Positions 41,122 to 46,278 of a DNA stretch of 46,278 bases are shown here, one piece after another (the first letter of the stretch is position 1; each line of letters opens with the position of its first letter). This DNA is from an uncultured Lentisphaeria bacterium (GTDB taxonomy: Bacteria; Verrucomicrobiota; Lentisphaeria; Victivallales; Victivallaceae). The notes beneath the pieces were generated by a model. It had not been told where the DNA came from. It searched no databases and was given only the letters and a program-made list of their open reading frames with translations. Both the position numbers and the translations under genes were made by a program. Location of the stretch: contig CAIPAT010000343.1 of the NCBI GenBank assembly GCA_903863035.1, positions 1 through 46,278 of the forward strand, given 5' to 3'.

Positions 41122-42243
41122 TTATTTGATAGTTTTGAGCAGTTGCATCATTTGGTCCATCTGCTTCTCGATGGAAGCGACCAGCGCGAACTGTGTGCGG
41201 CAGCGGTCAAGGTTATGGCCTTCGCGGTGAACTTTGAAGTAAACATCGCCGGACAGAAAATCGGTAAGGAATCTTACGCCGATTTCCATGGTGATGAGTT
41301 TGCCGGCAAACGGCAGATATTCCATTTCTACCGGATTTAAAAAATCCCTGGCGGAGGTAAGATAGCCGCGCAGCAGGGCTTCGAACATATTGAACTGCAT
41401 CTTTACTTTTGAAACATCTTTTTCATCTTCGGCCGCCGGGCTGGTGCTGGTTCTGACCATGTCGCCGAAGTCGTAGTGAACTAAGCCCGGCATGACGGTG
41501 TCCAGATCAATAACACATACGCCTTCGCCGGTCTTGTCGTCCAGCATGACATTGTTCAATTTAGTGTCATTATGAGTGATGCGTTCGGGAATTGCGCCTT
41601 GAGCGTTGAGATTGAGCAGCAGGGAGGCATCGTTTTTGCGTTTCAGCACGAAGTCTATTTCCTGGCCGGCCAGTTTGACGCGCCCGGCAATGTCAGAGGC
41701 AATTGCTTTTTCAAGCGCTTCGAAACGTTTCGGGGTGTTGTGAAAGTCAGGAATCGTCTCATGCAGTCTGGCTCCGGGCAGATCAACCAGGTCTTTCTGG
41801 AATTCGCCGAAAGCTTTTGCCGCCTGGTAGGCCTGTGTTTCTCTTTCAATTACATCGTAAGTCTTTGCTTTTTCGATAAATACGTATACACGCCAGAAAT
41901 TGCCGTCAGCGTCCTGATGAAAAGCCTTACAGTCTTTGGAGCTGATGATTACCAGCGTGTGGCGCGTGGCGTCAGCGCTGCCTTTGATTTTATTGAAAAT
42001 ATGGGTGGTGACGCGTTCGATATTTTCCATCAGGGCAGGGGGATTCTTGAAGATATTGTGATTTATCCGCTGAAAAATATAGTTGATTGGAGTTCCGCCC
42101 TGATTGAATGAGGCGCTGTAGGTGTCGTTGATATGGCCGGAACCATAGGGTTCGGCACTAATATAGTCTCCGTAAATTTCAAATGATTCGCTGATCGTTT
42201 TTATGTCATGTTTCAATGCGGCATGTTTCATTTTTTTCACCAT
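41122..42243 (-). CDS. NahK-like N-acetylhexosamine 1-kinase (aminoglycoside phosphotransferase family)
   Basis: 373 residues. The kinase-like catalytic motif is HNDTKLNN (224-231) and the metal-binding IDLDTVMPG (245-253) with DFGDMVR (258-264). This HNDTKLNN...IDLDTVMPG combination is typical of the branch containing Bifidobacterium NahK (LnpB), which phosphorylates GlcNAc/GalNAc at C1. The start overlaps the stop of the nucleotidyltransferase by one base (TAATG); a second ATG four codons in has better ribosome-site spacing. Anomeric kinase plus nucleotidyltransferase plus epimerase form a Leloir-type HexNAc route. Substrate is inferred. Confidence 0.85.
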   Translation of the reverse strand: MVKKMKHAALKHDIKTISESFEIYGDYISAEPYGSGHINDTYSASFNQGGTPINYIFQRINHNIFKNPPALMENIERVTTHIFNKIKGSADATRHTLVIISSKDCKAFHQDADGNFWRVYVFIEKAKTYDVIERETQAYQAAKAFGEFQKDLVDLPGARLHETIPDFHNTPKRFEALEKAIASDIAGRVKLAGQEIDFVLKRKNDASLLLNLNAQGAIPERITHNDTKLNNVMLDDKTGEGVCVIDLDTVMPGLVHYDFGDMVRTSTSPAAEDEKDVSKVKMQFNMFEALLRGYLTSARDFLNPVEMEYLPFAGKLITMEIGVRFLTDFLSGDVYFKVHREGHNLDRCRTQFALVASIEKQMDQMMQLLKTIK

Positions 42244-43142
42244 TAAAATAATTTATTCGGATAAACGCCTTTTGCGACAAGAGCCAGGATACTGTTAACT
42301 ACTATCTCTTTGTCTTCGCGGTAAGTAATGCCGAACCATGAATCACGGCTTTCCATTACTTTTACTTCAGCTTTGCCTTCTTTGATGAGGGTATCCGCTA
42401 CGGACGGGATGTAAAATTCGGACTTCTCTTTCTGTCCGCCGGCTTTCAGAAATTCGATGAACAGCCTCTCCAGATGGCCGAACAGAGACGGCGTAAAGCC
42501 CCACATGTTCATTGAAGCAATTTCATCACCGGTCAGGTCGCATTGCGCTCCGTCCTCGATATTTCTGGCGGCGCTGCCGTTGCGCTCGATTTTAGTCATT
42601 TCAGTAACCGAGGCAAGAGAACCGCTGTTGATTTTACAGATGCCTCTGGAAACCGTGCCGTTGTCGGAAAGCGTGTTGCGCAGAATGAATCCGCACATGC
42701 AGTAATCGGCTTTGCTCCCGTCTTTAGCCTGCTTCAGATAATCGGCGAGCAGTTGATAACCGCTGGCGCCATAGAAGTCGTCGGCGTTGATTACCGCAAA
42801 CGGTTCGTGAATGACATCTCTGGCGCATAACACGGCATGGCCGGTCCCCCAGGGTTTCTGGCGCTGCGGAGGAACACTGAAACCGGCCGGCAGCTTGTTC
42901 AATTCCTGAAACGCATATTCAATCGCAATTTTGCCTTCATAGCGTTTGCCGATGCTTTCTTTGAATGGCGCTTCTATATCATGGCGGATGATAAATACGA
43001 TTTTGCCGAATCCGGCCCTGATCGCATCATAAATTGAATAGTCGATGATGGTTTCTCCGGACGGTCCCACCTGGTCAAGTTGTTTCAGTCCGCCATAACG
43101 GCTGCCCATGCCTGCCGCCAGTACCAGCAATGTTGGTTTCAT
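42243..43142 (-). CDS. UTP-sugar-1-phosphate nucleotidyltransferase (NTP_transferase family)
   Basis: 299 residues from ATG 43142, which has AAGGAG upstream; the longer reading frame starts at a TTG. The signature LAAGMGSRYGGLKQ (8-21) is the nucleotide-binding loop, followed by VGPSGETIIDY; NADDFYG near 119-125 is the metal-binding aspartate region. It would make UDP-HexNAc from the HexNAc 1-phosphate produced by the kinase next door. It is not GlmU (no acetyltransferase domain). Whether it uses UTP or another NTP is inferred from context. Confidence 0.85.
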   Translation of the reverse strand: MKPTLLVLAAGMGSRYGGLKQLDQVGPSGETIIDYSIYDAIRAGFGKIVFIIRHDIEAPFKESIGKRYEGKIAIEYAFQELNKLPAGFSVPPQRQKPWGTGHAVLCARDVIHEPFAVINADDFYGASGYQLLADYLKQAKDGSKADYCMCGFILRNTLSDNGTVSRGICKINSGSLASVTEMTKIERNGSAARNIEDGAQCDLTGDEIASMNMWGFTPSLFGHLERLFIEFLKAGGQKEKSEFYIPSVADTLIKEGKAEVKVMESRDSWFGITYREDKEIVVNSILALVAKGVYPNKLF

Positions 43143-43196
43143 TTTTCTCAAACTCCTTCTGATTATATTTTGTTGTTTTATTTGAATTATGGCTTA

Positions 43197-44441
43197 TTAT
43201 AAGGTGATAACTTTGCCTTCTTTTCTGGATTTTTCCGCTGCAAAGACCATGAGATGGCTTTCAAGTGTCGCATCCGGCCCGGAAAGAATCTGCGAAGCAT
43301 CATCGGTAGCAAGGGCTGTGACAAAGCTTTCCATAAGTCCGCCGTCGCCGCCGCCGTGTCCCCCCAGGATTGAGCCGTCGGAAGCATTGGTATCCACAAT
43401 TTCGGTCTTTTGTGTAAGGAAATTGAATATTGTGATTTCAGAGCCGTTGCCGTTAATTTCACCTCTGGTACCGAAAATCCTAGTCTTTCTGCCGCCTTGT
43501 GCAAAGGCGGTCATGGTGAAAGCGACGGTGCGGCCTCCCTCGAAAAGCATATTGACGACTTGATTGTCCACTACATCGTTGTCGCATTCATATACGCAGC
43601 GCCCGTAGGGGCCTTCCCGCAGCGCTTTTAATATGTTTTCCTTATTCACAACAGGAGTTAAGACATTTACCGGCCAGCCTGTCTGTCCCTTTTCCAGTCT
43701 GTCGTTGATATAAATTTTAATTGCCGAATATGGACATGTCGGTTCGCAACCGCAATCAAGACACCTTGATGCCGCGCCCTCAGGCTGTTCTTCTTTGCGG
43801 AAATGTTTCAGGGAACCGAATGAAGAAACCGCTTTGCATTTCTGTCCCATGATATAACTGATCCAGTCAACATCATGGCAGGACTTTGCCAGCAGCATGG
43901 ATGAAGATTCTTTTTCATTCCGCCAGTTGCCGCGCACAAATGAGTGTGCCTGATGCCACCACCCGACTTCCTCGATATGCTGCATGCTGACAATGTCGCC
44001 GATAACTCCGGAATCCAGCGCCTGTTTAAGTCTTTTAGTATAGCTGGTATAACGCAGAACATGGCATACAGCAAAAATTATACCGTTCTTCTGTGCGGCG
44101 GCAACAATCCTTTTGCATTCTCCGGCACTGGGGGCCATCGGCTTTTCCAGCATTATATGATAGCCTTTTTTCGCAAACTTTATCGCAGGCTCTGTATGCA
44201 TATTGTCCTGAGTGGCGATAATTACGCCGTCAGCAAATTTTTCCCTCTTTACCATGTCCTGCCAGTCGGTGTAAACATTCTTTTCCGGAATGTTAAATTT
44301 ATTGACCAGCTCATTCCTGTAAAAATCTCTCGGTTCGGCAACGCCGACGATCTCAAGACGGTCCGGATAGGCCTTGGCGAATTCCGCGTAACCTGTGCCG
44401 CGGGAGCCGGCCCCTGCGATAATCAATTTTACTTTTTTCAT
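43197..44441 (-). CDS. Gfo/Idh/MocA family oxidoreductase with Cys cluster (operon copy 1)
   Basis: 414 residues. Rossmann motif GAGSRGTGY at 10-18, Lys100 in LEKPMAPS, and SCHDVDWISYIMG near 187-199. A cysteine-rich insertion (Cys227, 230, 232, 236, with SRCLDCGCEPTCPYSAI) occurs before the C-terminal sheet; it looks like a small metal site, seen in some members of this family. GGHGGGDGGLMESF is near the C-terminus. GAGAG lies before the ATG. It is the first enzyme gene after LacI, 23 bp from its stop, so it is probably central to the induced pathway. Reaction unknown. Confidence 0.85.
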   Translation of the reverse strand: MKKVKLIIAGAGSRGTGYAEFAKAYPDRLEIVGVAEPRDFYRNELVNKFNIPEKNVYTDWQDMVKREKFADGVIIATQDNMHTEPAIKFAKKGYHIMLEKPMAPSAGECKRIVAAAQKNGIIFAVCHVLRYTSYTKRLKQALDSGVIGDIVSMQHIEEVGWWHQAHSFVRGNWRNEKESSSMLLAKSCHDVDWISYIMGQKCKAVSSFGSLKHFRKEEQPEGAASRCLDCGCEPTCPYSAIKIYINDRLEKGQTGWPVNVLTPVVNKENILKALREGPYGRCVYECDNDVVDNQVVNMLFEGGRTVAFTMTAFAQGGRKTRIFGTRGEINGNGSEITIFNFLTQKTEIVDTNASDGSILGGHGGGDGGLMESFVTALATDDASQILSGPDATLESHLMVFAAEKSRKEGKVITL

Positions 44442-44464
44442 ACTCTCAAATACCTTTTTTATTT

Positions 44465-45463
44465 TTATGAAGACTGCCTGAGAATCAGATCACATTCAAT
44501 TGTTTCTGAATTAACAGGTTTCTCTTCTTCAATTACTTGCATAAGGATTTTAACCGCACATTCTCCAAGTTCGAACAGTTTCAAAGATACAGACGAGAGG
44601 GCAGGGGTAAAATAGCGCGACGGCTTAATGTCGTCAAATCCGATGACGGCTATCTCCTGCGGAACTTTGATGTTTTTTGTCAATGCCGCCTTGATGAAAC
44701 CGATGGCCAGAACATCATTGGCGCATAGTACGCAATCAACCTCAGGATGTGTCTTTTGCAGATTCTCCAGAGCCATTCCCCCGTGGCGGAAACTGTTGCC
44801 GCCTTCAACAAACGCCACCTTATTGCCGTTTGCCCCGAATCCTTCCCGGAAGCCCCGTTTTTTACGTTTGTCCAGGTGCCCGCCGACATAAGCCGGGTGT
44901 TGCCGCCCGGTGTCTTTGAAATATTTTCCTGCCAGAAATGCGCCGTATTCGTTATCAAACAATACGGAATTCTCGCTGACTCCGCCCATATGTCCGATAA
45001 CGGCATAAGGAATGTTGCCTGACTGGGCGGTACTGACCAGGCGGTTGGAACCTATGGCTCCGGCAACGACTATTATGCCTTCAAAACTGCCATTTAGAAT
45101 ATAATCCCTGTATAGTTCCAGTTCCTGCTCGGATGCGTCGAAAGGGAATGGATGTATTTGAAGTATTTTCCGGTATTGGGCCAGGGTTTCGTTGATGCCC
45201 AGCATGATCTCTGTAATAAAGTAGTCAGGCTCTTCATGACCGATAGCGGGGAAAAACAATGCGATCGTATTATTGCTTCTGGAAATCAGATTGCGGGCGT
45301 GAATATTGGCGCGATAACCGTATTCCTGTGCCTTGGCAATAATTTCCCGGCGGGTTTTATCGCTGATGCGCCCTTTGTCGCTGAACGCCCGCGATACCGT
45401 GGCGATAGACACGCCAAGTTTTTCCGCAAATTCCTTGATTGTGATTTTCTTACGATTCGTCAT
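44465..45463 (-). CDS. LacI family transcriptional regulator
   Basis: 332 residues. The N-terminal HTH and hinge (TIKEFAEKLGVSIATVSRAF, RANIHARNLIS) are classic LacI/GalR. The C-terminal periplasmic-binding-protein-like domain binds a sugar effector (IALFFPAIG, VDCVLCANDVLAIGFIKA, VIGFDDIKPSRYFTPALSSV). It heads a seven-gene minus-strand operon for amino-sugar use, and two operator-like sites lie upstream, one overlapping its likely promoter. So it probably autoregulates and controls the operon. The effector is unknown. Confidence 0.93.
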   Translation of the reverse strand: MTNRKKITIKEFAEKLGVSIATVSRAFSDKGRISDKTRREIIAKAQEYGYRANIHARNLISRSNNTIALFFPAIGHEEPDYFITEIMLGINETLAQYRKILQIHPFPFDASEQELELYRDYILNGSFEGIIVVAGAIGSNRLVSTAQSGNIPYAVIGHMGGVSENSVLFDNEYGAFLAGKYFKDTGRQHPAYVGGHLDKRKKRGFREGFGANGNKVAFVEGGNSFRHGGMALENLQKTHPEVDCVLCANDVLAIGFIKAALTKNIKVPQEIAVIGFDDIKPSRYFTPALSSVSLKLFELGECAVKILMQVIEEEKPVNSETIECDLILRQSS

Positions 45464-45484
45464 AACTTTAATTTTTAAATTATT

Positions 45485-45502
45485 AGAGAAAACGTTTACG
45501 CA
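45485..45502 (-). promoter_or_regulatory. LacI-type operator, proximal copy
   Basis: On the minus strand this reads TGCGTAAACGTTTTCTCT, about 22 bp upstream of the LacI start codon. Its AAACGTTT core is the classic LacI-family palindrome. It sits in the expected -35/-10 region of the LacI promoter (TTTGCG, 16 bp, TAATTT), fitting autorepression. Confidence 0.6.
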
Positions 45503-45552
45503 AAATATTTTACAGCATAATTAATAAAAATTCAATGATATTTAATAAAAAA

Positions 45553-45570
45553 TGCGTAATTGTTTTCGCA
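45553..45570 (+). promoter_or_regulatory. LacI-type operator, distal copy
   Basis: TGCGTAATTGTTTTCGCA, an imperfect palindrome (TGCGnAA...TTnCGCA). It matches the proximal site at 14 of 18 positions in opposite orientation, about 68 bp away, a spacing compatible with looping. Confidence 0.6.
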
Positions 45571-45589
45571 AATATAAGACGCAGAGCCC

Positions 45590-46187
45590 TTTTTAACCGC
45601 GGTGACACCAGGATACAGATAAATACTTGAATTCCCATTCTCATCCATGACATTATGGACATTATGGACACCCATTGTGCGGGACTGTTTTAACCCTGTT
45701 TAACAACCAGTTAATTTTTTCATCAATAAATTCCATTTTTGTAATTTTGGACATGTTGGACACCCATTGAGCTGGAACCTGTCGAGAATATTCCAATAAC
45801 CCGGAGATTTTAGAGTGCCGTTGAGCAGAGACTATTTTCCATTTGTTCCCGCCATTCACCAGTCACCAGTCACCAGTCACCAGTCACCAGTCACTATTCA
45901 CCAGTCACCATTTACTATTCACCAGTCACTATTCACCAGTCACCATTTACTATTCACCAGTCACTATTCACCAGTCACCAGTTACATTTTGGACAGTCAT
46001 CCGGAGACTTTAGAGAGTCGTTGAACGTAACGTTTTCCATTTTTAATTTTCAATAGTTACACCCATTCTGGACATTCTGGACAGGCTCCTGCATTCTGTT
46101 TTCACAACTTTAGAACTCTAGAACTTTAGAATTTTAGAACTTTATTTACCCATTCAGGACACCTCTCACCCTTCCCGCATTCGCGGG
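45590..46187. repeat. Mosaic intergenic repeat block, right end
   Basis: No credible gene. It holds TGTCC-type motifs on the minus strand (for example CATTATGGACATTATGGACA at 45651, CATTTTGGACA at 45984, CATTCTGGACATTCTGGACA at 46073) plus TAACCGCGGTGACACC at 45594-45609. Its vocabulary is that of the left block reversed; for example CAGAATGCAG near 467 is matched by CTGCATTCTG near 46090. Confidence 0.85.
45854..45985 (+). repeat. 7-bp CACCAGT tandem array with variants
   Basis: CACCAGT repeats head to tail at the start, then alternates with CACTATT and CACCATTTACTATT units across about 130 bp. The related ACTGGTGATTGGTGAATAG occurs once at 676-694 on the opposite strand. Confidence 0.9.
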
Positions 46188-46188
46188 A
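46173..46188. repeat. GC-rich tetraloop hairpin, right copy
   Basis: TCCCGCATTCGCGGGA, reverse complement of the copy at 628-643 including the loop. It borders the twin-hairpin element as part of the larger inverted repeat. Confidence 0.85.
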
Positions 46189-46278
46189 GACAGTCCTTAT
46201 GCAGGAGGAGTCGTCAAAGTAGGGCGGTTTTGCCAAAACCGCCTCATGAGCCAGTTTCGGCGAAACTGGCCTGCTTAA
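46188..46278 (-). repeat. Twin-hairpin element, right copy (inverted)
   Basis: Reverse complement of 918-1008 with four differences in 91 positions by eye. Both hairpins (46223-46243 and 46250-46270) and the TCATGA spacer are exactly conserved. It runs to the window edge and may continue beyond. Confidence 0.9.

Noticed and set aside
45854..45985. CRISPR-like array
   Set aside because: Units are 7 bp with no unique spacers and no cas genes in the window. The same applies to the 9-bp array at 372-442.

Overview
The window looks like a chromosomal segment of an anaerobic, Gram-negative bacterium of the PVC group, most probably Lentisphaerota (Victivallales-like). This is an inference from gene content: many Gfo/Idh/MocA oxidoreductases, UROD-like proteins paired with AraC regulators, a eukaryote-type UDP-sugar pyrophosphorylase in a murG/ftsW operon, and intergenic DNA full of short tandem and hairpin repeats. 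No rRNA, tRNA or CRISPR array was found.

Layout. 1-1407: the end of a phage terminase large subunit, then about 1 kb of mosaic repeats. 1408-3409: a UROD-like gene divergent from an AraC regulator. 3411-6962: family-4 uracil-DNA glycosylase, an MscS channel and argG. 7043-11168: a tightly overlapping minus-strand envelope operon (UDP-GlcNAc pyrophosphorylase, a small unknown protein, ftsW, murG). 11169-13924: a PHP-domain gene between two repeat-bearing intergenic regions. 13925-15537: two adjacent, apparently paralogous membrane-anchored proteins of unknown function. 16019-18482: lysA-dapF and a cupin gene. 18635-25787: a cobalamin riboswitch, a 49-codon leader ORF, a CobD-CobQ fusion, then cbiB, cobC, cobU, cobT and cobS. 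25831-27413: unknown genes. 27538-29545: a second AraC/UROD divergent pair. 29647-32710: a Thr/Ser-rich secreted protein, an HTH-PTS EIIA fusion and two small exported proteins. 32816-34968: Gfo/Idh divergent from AraC. 35030-37306: a Gfo/Idh plus DegT aminotransferase pair. 37527-37973: a solitary IS630-like winged-HTH protein. 38112-45463: a seven-gene minus-strand operon headed by a LacI regulator. 45464-46278: repeats that mirror the left end in inverted orientation.

How the genes work together. The LacI-headed operon holds a NahK-like sugar 1-kinase, a sugar-1-P nucleotidyltransferase, a WbpP-like UDP-HexNAc 4-epimerase, glucosamine-6-P deaminase and two Gfo/Idh proteins. This reads as an N-acetylhexosamine (GalNAc/GlcNAc) salvage pathway, as expected for a host-glycan user. 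The cob operon covers the lower (nucleotide-loop) part of B12 synthesis plus cobyric acid amidation under a B12 riboswitch. The envelope operon links UDP-GlcNAc supply to MurG lipid II synthesis and FtsW. Both window ends carry the same repeat vocabulary in opposite orientation, including a 91-bp twin-hairpin element with 87 identical positions.
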